DNA from: Chrysophaeum taylorii
Taxonomy: Eukaryota > Sar > Pelagophyceae > Pelagomonadales > Pelagomonadaceae
Direction: 5' to 3'
Assembly: GCA_029834535.1 (NCBI GenBank)
Contig: JAQMWT010000421.1
Coordinates: 124,001 to 188,000 of the forward strand
Length of the DNA: 64,000 nt
Within the stretch, counting starts at the first letter, position 1, and every line of letters starts with the position of its first letter. The notes beneath the pieces were generated by a model, which made no database searches, had not been told where the DNA came from, and worked only from the letters and a program-made list of their open reading frames with translations. The translations under genes were made by a program, and so were the position numbers. Shown here piece by piece: positions 30,246 through 42,705 of this stretch.

Positions 30246-32799
30246 AGTGCGCGTGTAGACGCCGGGAGGGGGCTTATCGGTATTGCGCAGCACGTGTGGG
30301 GTAGGGTGGAGTCGCCGACTCAGAAGAGCATATCCTCGGGGTTGCCGATCGACAGAGAGCCACGTAGAGCTGGACGTGACAGAAGACGGGCTTGGGCAAG
30401 AGGACGCCGACCTCGCGGGGCGTCTGGCCCTGGCTCTTGTTGATCGTTTGGCGTCGGCGGGCCTTAAGGGATACAGGTTGGAGGAGCCTCGGTGACACGA
30501 CACGATCGATCATGTATCTGGTACCGTTGCAGTGGCCGTGCGACGGGTCGAGGTTGCGAAGACTTTAAGCTCGCGATCAAAGTCAGCATGCCGTTGGTTG
30601 TCAGGGAGTCGAAAACTCGACTGTAAAGAGCGAGGCGTCGTCTTCCGACCCAACCTAGTCTGCCGAAAAGAACGAGGGAGTTCTTGGCACACTAGATACG
30701 CGTGGTTCAAGGGTTCACCAAACTCGTCCGTCTCGATGACATGATCTATAGGATTGCGAGAGAGACAGTCAGGGATGCTCATTCCCGGCGACTTCCCTGG
30801 CTTGTAACCCAATTCAGGATCAAAATTGGCGAGCCGCATCGCCCATCGAGCCAACTGCCCAGACGAGTCCTTCGCCTTTCGTAAAAAAGTCAAGTTGCCA
30901 CGATCTGTTTCAAGGATCGTCTTGTGACCTTCGATGTAAGAGCGGAAATGCTCAAGAGAAAGAATAACTGCCAGGAGCTCTAGCCGGCGAGGCTCATAGT
31001 TCCGCATCTCTTTCGGCACAGCTCAGCTCCAATACTCAATTACTCGTTCCTCTCGTGTCACCTTGCCGGTTTCGTCCTTGATTTCCACGAGCTGAAAAAG
31101 ATACGCACCCAGACCATCCTTGGAAGCATCCGAGCGGATCTGAAAGGGAAGATCGTAGTCAGGATGATAAACTCCACGAGAGTCCACCAAAGCTTCGATG
31201 ATCGTGTCCCATGCCGTTTGGCACTCAGGCGTCCACTCAAACTTAACGCCTTCAAGACACAATCGCCTAAGCGGCTCCACAATCTTCGAATGATTCTTCA
31301 CATATCGGCGGCAATAGTTGCTCATACCAATGAAAGATCGAATCTGGGTCTTCGGGGGCGTATTGGGCAACGTACCGGGAATCGGCATCTGCTGCAACGC
31401 TTCTAACGTCTTGGGATTCGGCTTCAAGCCTTCCGGAGTCGAAATATGTCCCAAAAACCCGATTTCATCCTTGAGGAGGTGGAACTTCGAAGTTCGTCCA
31501 CTATATCCTCGCTGTGCTAAATGGCACATCACTTCAATCAAAACTTGTAAATGTCGATGGAGTTCATCCGATCCCAGCATAATATCGTCGACAAACGCGA
31601 CCAAGTCCTTATACATCCATGTGGACAAATCGCTAGCCATCTGCTTACAAAAGAGAGCTCCTGCTGTTTTTGCTCCTAGAGGCAAGCGCAAGAAACTATG
31701 GGCTCCAAGTGGACTAACCATCGTAACAGCGTCCTGGGCAGCGGCGTCCAAACGTAAGTTATGATAACCCCATCGAATATCAATACACGTCCGCCAACGG
31801 CGCATGGCAAGAAAAGCCAAAGCATCATCTTGACGAATATTCGGCCAACTGTCATTGACCAGCTGATCATTGAGCTGACGCAAGTCAACGACAGCACGAA
31901 AAGCATTCGACGTCCCGGCCTCGGCTCCCTTCTTAGGCAGCATCAGTACAGGGAATCCCCACGGGGAGTTCGCCGGTCGGGTGACTCCATCGCGACACCA
32001 CTCAGTGATCTGCTTTCTGAGACACTCGAGCTTTGCTGGCGTCAACCTATAAGGCGTCATCTTGATCGGTCGTGGGTTTGCGTCTTTAAAGCGTAGAGAA
32101 ACCGGTGGCGAGTCCACGGGTCTCATAATCGGATCAAAGAAAGCCCACGCGTATTGCACGCAATGGCTCAACATCATCTTCGCATCATCATCCAGATGCG
32201 GGTTGTCGGGAATTCCTATATCTCGAACAACCTTTTCAACTTCTTCCTTCGTCGGAATTACGACTTTCATCGCATCATTGTCCTTGACGTGCTCGGGAAT
32301 CTGCGGTAACGGTACACCGTCCGCATCGCGCGGCGCATCCTTCCATGGCACATCGAACTTTTCTTCGTATTTGAACCTCACCTCAGGGTGGCTCTTATTG
32401 ATCTTTTCACCTTTGACGCGCACATTCGGCTCGCTCCTTACTTTCGGCTCCTGTTCAGGTTCAGGATCCGGCGGAACGTCCACTTTTGATTTTCGGGGGG
32501 GGGCAGCAGAAAAAGCATGAGCCGTCCCCGGCGCATCTGTTGGGAGCGGAAGCATAGGAACTTCTGGCGGTTCCCATCTAGTGGGATCCTGGAGATCATC
32601 CTTTGACACCCACTTAACGACACGAGTACGCGTATTTAACAGCGGAATCTCTACGTGACGAAAGGTGGTGTCGGAGATTCGTAAATACTGCTCAAAGGAT
32701 CGATCTGTCGGGCTCAACGCGGTCGGCAGGACTTCACCACTTTGGCCGGAACCTCTGGTCACGGATTTGTGCAGATCGACTGCTAAAATCGCAAGAGTA

Positions 32800-33550
32800 T
32801 CTGGTGGGACGACAGATGCTAAATGTTTGAACGAATCTGTCTCAGACAAGCTAGCCCAATCATGATCCACCGGCATCGTGAGCAACTCGGCCGTCATCTT
32901 GAGAGTCAAAGGCTGAGTGTCCGAGCGATGCGGTCCCAAACGAAGAGGAACCCGCGTAACGGTGTAAGCCGTATCTGTTGCTTCTCGGGACGAGCCAAGA
33001 TTATTCAGCTGGAGAAGGTGGTGTTCATGAGCATAACCTAAAGCTGCAGCAAATTTTTTGTTGCATGTTCACACATGTCTTCGGAGCCTCTTGCAAGTGC
33101 AGTGGGTGACTGGAAACCAACAATCGCACGCGAGAGCTCATCAGAGTAGGTGTGATATCATGAAAATTGACGACGTACACGTAAGGGTGTAAACGCGCTA
33201 TATACGAAATAATGGACGCCTCCTGTTCAATCAGCCACATCATGAAGCCAGCCATTTTGCACAGCTTCATCGTCCAGTTAGTGGCCGTAACACCCTTGCC
33301 AACATCTCTGGATGTCAAGTTGCAGAGTGCTGAATGAACGCAGGGCGGCGACGCTATACACATCGATGATGACCATTCCGCTTCAGGCAAATAAGCCTTG
33401 ATCAACCGGAGGGTCGAGTCATATCGTCCACAGAGCGTGTGCTGGACCACAGGTATCTTCGGAATACTCTTCTGATGAACCTTGTTGGCAGCTGATGACG
33501 AGCCAAGAGCAAGGACGACTCGAAACGACGTCCTGCACAACTCGTTCGCT
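32800..33550 (-). other. C5-DNA methyltransferase-like part of Ty3 element 1 (fossil)
   Basis: The minus-strand translation of this interval shows FRVVLALG, ASPPCVHSALCNL (motif IV with the Pro-Cys pair), LIEQEASII (motif VI region), SSRVRLLV (motif VIII region) and, towards its end, LASVVPPDTLAILAV (motif X, compare LGNAVPP). The order and spacing match the better-kept domain at 41830-42705. Approximate limits only. Confidence 0.7.
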
Positions 33551-36500
33551 CGTTGCAGTCCTAAAGTACTTCCTCCGGCGCCGCTGAAGCATCACAACCT
33601 TGCGATGCGTGATCGGCACCCAGTGGACCTTTTCAAACCTTCGGCGAATTTCGCATTCTGTAACTTCTCGGCATTTCTTTTCCTCCTCGTCAGTTCGTCG
33701 GTCGAAATCGTCGTTACCGAGCGATTCTTGACGAGAATTCTTCTTCTTATCGGCAGAAGGAGACGCCTTCTGCACTGAGCTCAAAAGCATCAGTTCGGGA
33801 GCCGCATTGTCTTGAGTAAGATGGCTTGCGACCGAAACAGTGAATGATAGGTTAACTTGTTAGATTCGGCTTCACCATCCTTCGTTAAATCGTCGACCGT
33901 CTCAGCATTCAGCTCGTCATCAAAACGAACAATATCGCCCAAAAGCAAGGACTTCACCTTGAGTGATCACGGTCGGCACATCCTGGGTAGAGGATATCGC
34001 CACTCGAGCTGCGAACTTATCATGATCCTCAGGAGAAGAACACATTCCTTCGACTACCCCGAGTTATGAAAACTTGCCCAGTTTCCACGGGGTCTGAAAG
34101 AGCGACTGGCACGCAGTAGGTGCGCCCAGGCTCGACCTTCATCGTGCGCGCAGCATAGGCTATCACTTCATAGGCATCGCTGTTCGAACTTTGAGAAGGC
34201 GTAACTGGAGGAACTCCCCAAGTCGTCGAAGCTCCCGCTCGTTTCGGCGGTGGACGCTGGAGGTCTTCAATCTTGCACAAGCGAGCGTAGACTCGGTTCT
34301 CAACTGTGCTCGGGCTTTGTTGCATCGCATGGTGCTGTTGCCCATAAACCTGAACTACCACGGGATTGCTCTCGTCATAAGTTGTTCTGAACGTCAAAAT
34401 CGGAGAATCTACTCGTCGATCCTGCACCTTTAACTTCTTGCGCCCGTAAGCGACTTGTGTGCGTAGAAACGCAATGCGATTCCGCGGGTAGTCCACTATG
34501 GCTCCAAACACCCGAATATCGCGCGCTCCCAGCAAAAATAGATGATTAGTATCGGCCACAATAGCAACAACTGGAACGGCTACGTCGTCCGCAAGCGCAA
34601 TCCGCAATGCGACCCATTTGTGGATAGTCGTTTTGTTCAATCCTGACCCATACAAAGTGCGCTCGACTGGAAGATCGCCCCGGTCAAGGATGATGCTATC
34701 CTTTTCCAGTTTTTCAACCATCCCACGACAAATATAAGAGACATCAGCCATTCCATCCACGCCTAAAGTCGTTGCAAACTTCGGCCCGTCTCGTCGTCTA
34801 TAAATATGACCAACTATAAACGTAAGGGTACCAGGGTCCAGGCAACCGATGGTGATGAGGTCTTGCTCGATCTTTTCCCCATCGCTCGGCGACAGTGCAG
34901 TGTGATGACATCGTATCTCCGGTTTCGCATCGCCCGGCATCTGCATCGTCACCGCTGCTATATCTGGCGTTCTACATCTCGCCGCTGAATCTATATTGGC
35001 GCTCGCCGCTTCGGTTGCTTCCTCATTCCCCAGTTTCGCTGACAACAAATTCTGACACTTCTCAATCGGAGGCACATATATCTCCTCCTTTATCTCTTCT
35101 GGTAATCGTCGTTTCTCGTCCATCAAATCGGACATTCCCGTCAACTTCTCCTCCATCGGCGCCGCTGTGGTCTGCTCTGCTGCGACCAAAACTGTATCGG
35201 CTAGAACATCGGCTAAAACGGCTAAAACGGTCTCGGGGGGCCCGTAGGAAAAGAAGACGTCGTCCCCGACGTCAACTCAAAAGGTCTAACGCCATCATCG
35301 TGAACTGCCCTGCAAGACATGCACATTGACGAATGGGGGGACACTGGAACCTGCGGCATGGGTTCGTCGGTCTCCGAATCTGTGTCTTCCCAGTAGTGCG
35401 GAGAATCCCAAGTAGCATCTGACATTGCTTCCACATACGATGTAGAAGGCCACCGAACGACCCGAGCGTTGGTGGTATTTTGATCCTGTTACAAACGATG
35501 GCTGCTCGTTACAGCGACATCGGCAACATCATCGGAGACTCGGGCAGGGCGCGCCGTCGGGTAAAAGACAACCCCCGACATTGGCGGCGCGTCGCATAAA
35601 GATTGGAACGCGAAAGTTGCGCTCGAATGTCCCGAACTATCCTGATATCTGCCTCCGTCATACTCGTCATCGTAATGTCGATGACGTCGACGCCGGCGCG
35701 AATTGCGACTAGAGCTCCGGTGACGGCAAGGACTCGGGCTGCTTTGAGCAGTATGGGCTTTTCGATCAGGGCTCTGGCATCGATGTCGGCGTGACGATCG
35801 TCTAGAAGGTGATCGTCCGTCTCGCTGTCGTGTAGAAAACGACGTAGTATCCTTGATGCCTCTGACCTCGCTCACCATGGTCGCCATTGTGGTTCCAAGA
35901 TCGGTGAGGGCCGTTTGAATTTCATTAGAAGGCCCCGATCCGTGCGTGGCGTTCGCATGAGATGCATCATCACGCTTCGCCCAATCGGACCGCGATATGG
36001 GCTGCTTCTTCTGCTTACGAATTCGCTTCCACATCGCACAGTAGTAACGATCCGGATCGCGGTTGCAAACTACGCGACTTCCGTGTTCATCTTCATCATG
36101 GGTGGTCCAGAAGAACCCACAGTGCGGGCACGTTCTCTTGCCCCACAAAAAAGAATCTCGTAAGATCAGCGGATCCGTATTCCCAGACGGCTTATCCGCA
36201 TCTTGCTTGCCAAAACGCTCAGCTAATCGTTCATTTTCGCGACGTCTCCGCTCGAGGTCTTCACGAAGTCGACTTCCGGCTGCAGATCCGCGCTCAATAG
36301 TAACACGCTCGCCTCGGTCCGGAGTCGTTGGACTCAACGGCGAAAAAATGGCAGTATCCGGAGGCATATCAGGGGGCACGTCAGCAACGTCGACTGCCTC
36401 GGTCTCTCTTAATTCACCTTCCTCGCGGCCTATCTCAGGGGCGGCGGGAAGAACTGTAGGAGACTCTTCCTCACGCACGTCTGCGTTTATCTCCATACTG

Positions 36501-36907
36501 TATCAAATATCGATCAAGAATCTCGAAACACGTCCGGATCCGATCATTCGAAGTAATTCACGTCGATTCCAACAACGCTATCTGTCGCCGAAAAAACAGC
36601 ACTCGCGGAATTCCAGTCCGCTGGCAATTCAAAAATGCCCGTGGGTAGCGATCCCACTCGCTAAACAGCATCCACCGTTCGGCTATACCAAAATCAATTC
36701 CCGGGAGAATGCGCTGCGTTTTCCAACTCGCACGCGCGTTCGTCGTCACTCAGATCGTACGAACACAAACAACGTTCGCGTATATTCTCAACGCAAACCG
36801 GTCCAATGGAACTCCGTGTGCTTGATCAGGGCGCACGTACAAATCCGGACCACGTAATACAACACGTACGGCAGCACTCGCTCGTAGGCGACCGATGTAG
36901 TCGCACG

Positions 36908-36925
36908 ATCTCATATCCTCCACCA
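36908..36925 (-). promoter_or_regulatory. Probable tRNA primer-binding site of Ty3 element 1
   Basis: Two bases inside the right terminal repeat the minus strand reads TGGTGGAGGATATGAGATC, beginning with the TGG that pairs to a tRNA CCA end. The complement looks like a tRNA acceptor and T-arm. This fixes the orientation of the element. Confidence 0.6.
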
Positions 36926-36927
36926 CG

Positions 36928-37137
36928 TATGGCGGCACAGAAAAAAAAACCTTCCCGACCCCCGGGTGACAAAGGGGGTACTCAACGACTCGTCCTAGAC
37001 CTCACTGAACGAGGAAAACACGGACCCGGGGTCGGGTATGCTCGCCACACACCTTGCTCACGCTCACCAAGCCTTCAACATCACGCTCACCAAGCCTCTC
37101 AACAAGATGGAGAGATGGTATATGATAGTGAGAATAC
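36928..37137 (-). repeat. Terminal direct repeat (LTR-like) of Ty3 element 1, right copy
   Basis: Matches 29786-29973. Carries an extra 23-base tandem duplication around GCTCACCAAGCC. This is the element's 5' end on the minus strand. Confidence 0.75.
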
Positions 37138-37272
37138 TACAAGAATACAGCAAGAATGCTTCTCACAAGAGAGAGGTATGATGTCACTAAGAAGATAGGG
37201 AAAGGTGTCCCGTTGAACGGGTATCAAGTCTCGAGAGAGGGGGGGTAAGCCTTAGCGGTCAGGAGTTGCCGC

Positions 37273-37607
37273 CACAGCAGTAATGCCCATTTCCCCCACT
37301 TGCCTGCCAGCCACCTGACTTACCCTGATTGTTGCCCTGGTATTGCCCTTGCACTTATGGGGGGGTGTCATCTTGACACCCTCACCTGCGCTTCTACTGA
37401 ACTGAACCCAATGTACCAGGCATTTGTATTGCTTTCATGCTGTCTTCTTGATATTACCCTCATTTGATTGTCCGATTTCGTGATGGCGTGAGGTATTACG
37501 CTGAGATCGGGCGTGTGGTGGTTTCACCCGCGGTTCGGGTTGGGAGAAAGGGTTGTTGAGGCCCCTGGTCCGGCCAGGAGGGGCGGGTATCTGAGAAAAC
37601 CACTACA
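37273..37607 (+). repeat. Left LTR of Ty3 element 2
   Basis: About 335 bases. About 94 percent identical by eye to 46602-46932, with one five-base and one single-base length difference. Ends in CCACTACA directly before the primer-binding site. Confidence 0.88.
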
Positions 37608-37608
37608 G

Positions 37609-37628
37609 TGGTCTCAGAAACGGGAATC
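37609..37628 (+). promoter_or_regulatory. tRNA primer-binding site of Ty3 element 2
   Basis: TGGTCTCAGAAACGGGAATC begins one base after the left LTR. Its complement, GATTCCCGTTTCTGAGACCA, has the look of a tRNA T-arm, acceptor stem and CCA end. The donor tRNA was not identified. Confidence 0.75.
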
Positions 37629-37654
37629 GATAGTCCAACTCCCGGACTATCGAT
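37626..37654 (+). other. Perfect 11-base-pair hairpin in the leader of Ty3 element 2
   Basis: ATCGATAGTCC (37626-37636) and GGACTATCGAT (37644-37654) are exact inverted copies around a seven-base loop (AACTCCC). It overlaps the last bases of the primer-binding site. A role in priming, dimerisation or packaging is possible but is inference. Confidence 0.8.
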
Positions 37655-40600
37655 CTCCTGTTTTTCGGCGGCGAGTCGGTTCGTAACGGTCGAGTGAGTG
37701 CGAAGCCGACGCATTTGTGGGTGAAGATCCAGAGGATCACGGGTACCGCCGCGGGGTTCATTTTACGTGATTCGGATCGAACGGGGAGCGGAGTCACTAC
37801 GACTCATTGAGGCAAACATCGTAAGACCTACGAGGCAAAGACAGAGTAAGACCTAACTTAGCTCGCGCGAGGCAGACCACCTCCCTGACGGCGAGCGACA
37901 GCACCGGGAAGGCCGTCCATAGTCTTCACGCGCAAGGCAAATACTTCCGTAAGTCCAGCGCACCGGTACAGCGCGCAGTCAGACGGCTGCCGGCAATTGT
38001 CGTCTGACGAAAAGAATACAACAAGTGAGTTGTGAGCGTCCGGATTAAGCCTATTATCCGGGCAAAGCGCGGTCATGGCAGAGAGGCCAATGACAGAACG
38101 ACCGCAGTGGTTTCGGGACGCACAGGAGCGTCTGCAACGATTCAGTGCAGGGACTCCATTTGCGTCTATTGGAAGAACACCGTTCAGTACGCCCTTTCAA
38201 CGGCCGGAAGCCGAGGAAAGCGGCATCGGAAGAGAGGCAAGATCATCTGATAGCCTCGACAGCCCCCCAAGCGTGGTCATCCTTCCGGATCCACGCGCCG
38301 GCGAAGGGGGAGCTACGGTTGCGCCAGACGCAACTTCAAGACCGGGTGAGCCGACGTTCCCGTACGCACGACCCTACGAACGTGCGATGAATGCTACGGA
38401 GTCATCTCGAGCGGAACCCGGACCGTTTACGGCGATGCGTGGACCAGAGGAGAGTGCACCTCCTAGGCCACCATCTGCGAATACGAGAGCGACAGATTTT
38501 CGCGTGGATGTCGACCCCGAGGTTCTGCAGACCATCGCCGAACGATTCGAGATGTACCAGTCGCAGATCGAGCAAGTCATACGTGAACTTGAGAGCACCC
38601 GCCGCGACGCTCAACAACAACGCTCAGAAGTGGAGCGGCAGCGGATCGACAACGATCGACTTCGACGAATGGTGGAGGAATCCATGCGGGCGCATGCTCG
38701 AGAGGCACGGCCAACCTCTCCGGATGCTACTCGTGTTACGCCCGACGATGATGACGCTGTATCGGCACTGACCGATGATCAGCCACCGCGAAGTCGACCG
38801 GAGCCTACCCCGCACCATCATACTGACCCCGGTTCGGCGCGTCTTCGTGACGAAGAAGAGATACTTCATGTCAAGAAGGGAGCTGCTGGTATGACACGTA
38901 TCACGTTTTCGAATCTCACTGGGCAAATTACTAAGGACCGTGATGAGGTGGACGCGTGGTGGATGCAGTTGCGGCGTATGATGGAAGGCAAGATTGGTAA
39001 ACCCTCAATAGCGATGAACGTGATTGGAGGCGAGTATCAACTCGCCACTATGGAAGCTTATCGCAAATGGGAAGCTGAACGGCCGCAGATGTGGAAACAA
39101 TACAAGGATAGGACCATCACACTGAGAGAGTTGCGCCAGCATGATGATGACTGTCTGGATGCTATGCAAGAGGCGACGAAGCTTCCTTGTCCACCTCGGG
39201 CTACGGTTGAGGAGCTTGAACGTGAATGGTTCAATTTACGGCAAGGGAATTTGTCATTGAATAAGTATATCGCGCGATGGGTGCAGAAATTCGGCCAGTG
39301 GAGAGCAATGTCAGGTCGCGATACTGATCCGGCTGCGTTCCGTTCGCACTTCATTGCTGGGCTCAATTCTGAGCGCTTGCGGACGAGCGTCGAACTTGCT
39401 CAGGCCTCACCGCATATGAAAGCATCTACTCTCACCCTCAACGATGTCATTCAATTGACCATCCAGATTTCCAAGATTCTGGAAGCCAACCCTACTGCCA
39501 ACATCGAAGAGGCGATTAAGAAGGAGAAGGGAAAGGAGCGCGCACCACGGATGAGGAGAGAGCAGCAGCAGCAGAGGCAGCAGTTGCAGCCAGTCCAACG
39601 GGTTGGTTATGTTACTGACTCGGGAGTTGGAACCTGGCTACCACAGGGGATAGATAACCATACGCGTCAAGCAATTACGACGTGCCTCAGTTGCGGCCGG
39701 CATGGTAGTTTTAACCACGACAACGGTGTGTGTCCTGTGCCGGACAATCCCTCGAGGAAGAGGCGTGCTGCTCAGACGTTGACGAATGCGGGTTTTCCAG
39801 CAACGCCAGAGGGACAGGAGCAATACCGACGGACGCTTTTAGCTGCAGCAGGACAGGCTTCAGTGACTCAGCTAGCGCCGCGCGTTGTGCAACAGCCGCA
39901 GGTGGTCTACACAGCAGCACAGGTGCCAGGTGCAGGTCAACAGCAGCTGGTTGCAGGCACTCAACAGCGTTTGGTTGCAGGCATTCAACAGCCGGTGGTC
40001 CGAAGGCAGCCCGCAGTGCAGCGGACCGCTCAGACCTCGGTGCGCCTGGAGGATCTGACTACGACTCTCAACACGATGAACTTGATTCGTCAGGCACAGC
40101 AGACGGCTCCACCGGTTAGAGAGCAACAGTCTCAGAGAGCGAACCCTAGCCAGCGCAATGATGGTGTCGCCGCTCCGTGGCTTGAAGTGCTTGGCGAAGA
40201 TCAGGATGACACTAAGCGAGCGGACTACTGCACTGTGCAGTATTCTGAGCTCATGGAGGGCAACGTGTATGACGATGACGATGTTGGGGGCGATGATGAT
40301 AGCTTCTCTGCAGAAGGCTATTTCCCTGGTGACCCCATGGAACCTCCTTCCTTTTTGGTCATCACTGAAGATGCATGGGTGGAGGAGCAGGAGCAAAGTA
40401 CCGAAGTGACTGGAGTAGCAGCTAGAGTTCTCTCGGAGGACGAAGATAATCGTGACGAATTGGGGTATACGATTGTTCGTGTGGGACAAGATACCTTGGT
40501 TGCCATGGATATAGTGCCACCGAGGGACGACTGTGCCGAGCGCTATGCCGCTCACCCTTCCATCTCTTCGGATTTCGAGAGTTTCTGCCCTCAGACTGCG

Positions 40601-41829
40601 TTGAATACCACTCAGGATCCCGACCATCGTGAAAATAAAGCCGTAAGGTACGATGGCACGAGATCCGCCTCTTTGACGTATGTGCCTGTGGCTGTCTCTT
40701 CGCTAGATGGTTCGAAATATTCCATCATCGCTGCCGGTTTGGATGGCATGGCTGATTCCCCCTACATCGATCACCGCTTGTATCGCAAACTTGATCGTGA
40801 CGGCAAAATCATCTATCGTCAGCCACTCCCTACGATTCGTACTCTAAATGGGTCAGGAGGTTCGGGAGCTGCTATTCGAGAATGGGTCATTCTCCGGATC
40901 TCCTTGGTGCCGACGACATCCATGCTGCTCATGTTCTTCGTTGGTCAAACGAATGGGCAGTTACTATTAGGAGCACGAGAATTACGACTCTTGGGTACGA
41001 TTTTGGATTATGCGACAGAGAGAGCTATTTTTCGGCGTTCTGAAGTGACCATTGGAGTTCTCAAGAATCGGACTTCCGCCTCGCCACAAGACCAGCATGG
41101 AATTGTCCTTTACAATGATGCATTCGATGCGACTCCGCAGGTAGTGCAGATGTTCCCGACAGCTAAGCTTGCTGTGCAATACGGAAATATCCAAACTTGG
41201 ACGCCAGTTGGTAAACCGTGGAGTTATGACAGTCTACTGCGCTCTATTCGTATCAGAGCGAGTCACCATCACGTTCCTCCCGGTGATCAGACTGCTGAAA
41301 AAGCGGAAGACCAACTTAAATGCCCTGCAGACGAGGAAGATATCATCCCTCATTTCGCGTACGTGACGAGTACTCGATTTCTTCTTCCAAGCCAACCGTA
41401 CTTCTTGGAGATGGAGTGCGATGTGCCGCTGGAAAAGGGTCACGTATTCCGACCTCATCGGTCACTCCTCCAAGATCTCCGCCTTGTACCTGGTTCCTAT
41501 TCATCGTATTGCGCTGACGAGCCCAACGAAGTTCATGTGGCTGTGGAGCACATTGGTGACGAACCCATTGGTATCGACCCCGAAGTCCCGGTGGTCGAAG
41601 GCGAGATCATGCCGCATGAAGGATGTGTCAACATGCAGCTAGAAGCCACTGATGACGTGTGTCATGCAACTCTTACGGCTGCTGTTGACGACGATGAAGT
41701 CGAGGAGGATGTCTTGAGTGACAGACCTCCTCCTCAGCCACCTCCAGATGAAGAAGTGAAAAAAACACCAGAAATGGAGATGGAGGCGACTGCTAAGGAG
41801 CTGCTATCTAAGCACGCCTCCTTGGTTTG

Positions 41830-42705
41830 GATACCCATCACCTACACCTTTGTCGTCGTCTACTTTGCTGGCGCTGGAGGATCAACGTTGGGTATCCGGC
41901 GATGCAATGAGCTATATGGCAGTTCATTTCGCATTGTCCTGGCTTTGGATGCTTGTCCTCAAGCCCGAGCCACCTTTGAGCTCAATTTTCCGAAGATTCC
42001 CTATGTTTTGCATGAGTTGGGGAAATCTCATCGTCGTACATACGACTTGGTGTTGTCGTATTTACATTCAGATTTTTGGAAGCATTCTTATTTTCACGCC
42101 AGTCCGCCGTGTATCTATGGGTCGACTGCCAATTTGCACTACAGGGACGCACGCAAGGGCGCTACTATTACTTCTTGGGTCCTGCGTCATTTCCGCAACG
42201 CACCTTATGTGATTGGACGATGGACGCTCGAGCAGGAACCATCAGTGATCCCTTTTGTGCATCACCAATTTTATGTGCCGCGTATTGTCGATTTCTATAG
42301 TATCACACCAGAGTTGCTGTGCTCGCGCACGCGCCTACTTGCGTGCAATGTTCGCTTGAACCTGCCGTTATTATCGCGTGTACCACCGAATTTAAGGGAC
42401 CGTTTTGGGCCAGCGTTGGGATTTACAGGTGGTCACCCGCTCATTATAGTGAACAGTTTCTCATCTACGCGCCCGGCTATCGGCCCTGCCTTCACGGTGA
42501 CGCGCAATAAGCTCCACCTAGGACCTCATTTCTCGAACACCCGTCCACTCACGTTGCAGATGCACCAGGAAATTATGACCGTTCCTGCTACGTGGCAATG
42601 GGGTGCGACAGTTTCAGAGACAGCAGCTATGAAGATGCTTGGCAGTATGGTGCCACCCGCGACTATGACGCGGATTGCGCTAGCAGTGCACAATTCGTTT
42701 GACCC
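41830..42705 (+). other. C5-cytosine DNA methyltransferase domain inside Ty3 element 2 (fossil part)
   Basis: About 290 codons between protease and reverse transcriptase in the same frame. Conserved motifs in the order of the Dcm/DNMT family: motif I VVVYFAGAGGSTLGIRRC (AdoMet loop); motif II-like VLALDACPQARATF; motif IV FHASPPCIYGS with the Pro-Cys catalytic pair; a motif VI-like LEQEPSVIP; motif VIII-like CSRTRLLAC; a target-recognition-sized gap; then LTLQMHQEIMTVP and motif X LGSMVPPATMTRIALAV (compare LGNAVPP). The domain would methylate cytosine using AdoMet. Retroelements carrying such domains have, as I recall, been reported in dinoflagellates and charophyte algae. Whether this protein was ever active cannot be told from sequence. 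Confidence 0.85.

Larger units (their letters stand above)
29786..37137 (-). mobile_element. Ty3/gypsy-type LTR element 1 with methyltransferase domain (fossil, broken)
   Basis: LTR retroelement on the minus strand bounded by direct repeats. Parts recognised in order of transcription: a gag-like region with a Cys/His cluster (about 36.5-35.5 kb), a retropepsin-like protease (about 34.9-34.3 kb, GVDGMADVSYI and LFLLGARDIRVFGA), a C5-methyltransferase-like part (about 33.55-32.8 kb), reverse transcriptase (about 32.2-31.2 kb, AFVDDIMLGSD) and RNase H (about 31.1-30.6 kb). I did not recognise an integrase part. The element is broken, with several breaks. The end repeats are about 98 percent alike by eye, suggesting fairly recent insertion. 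It is related to, but clearly diverged from, the plus-strand element next to it. Confidence 0.85.

Noticed and set aside
37609-37656. tRNA gene after the left LTR
   Set aside because: The sequence resembles a tRNA 3' end only as its complement and directly follows an LTR, which is the expected place for a primer-binding site. No full cloverleaf is present.
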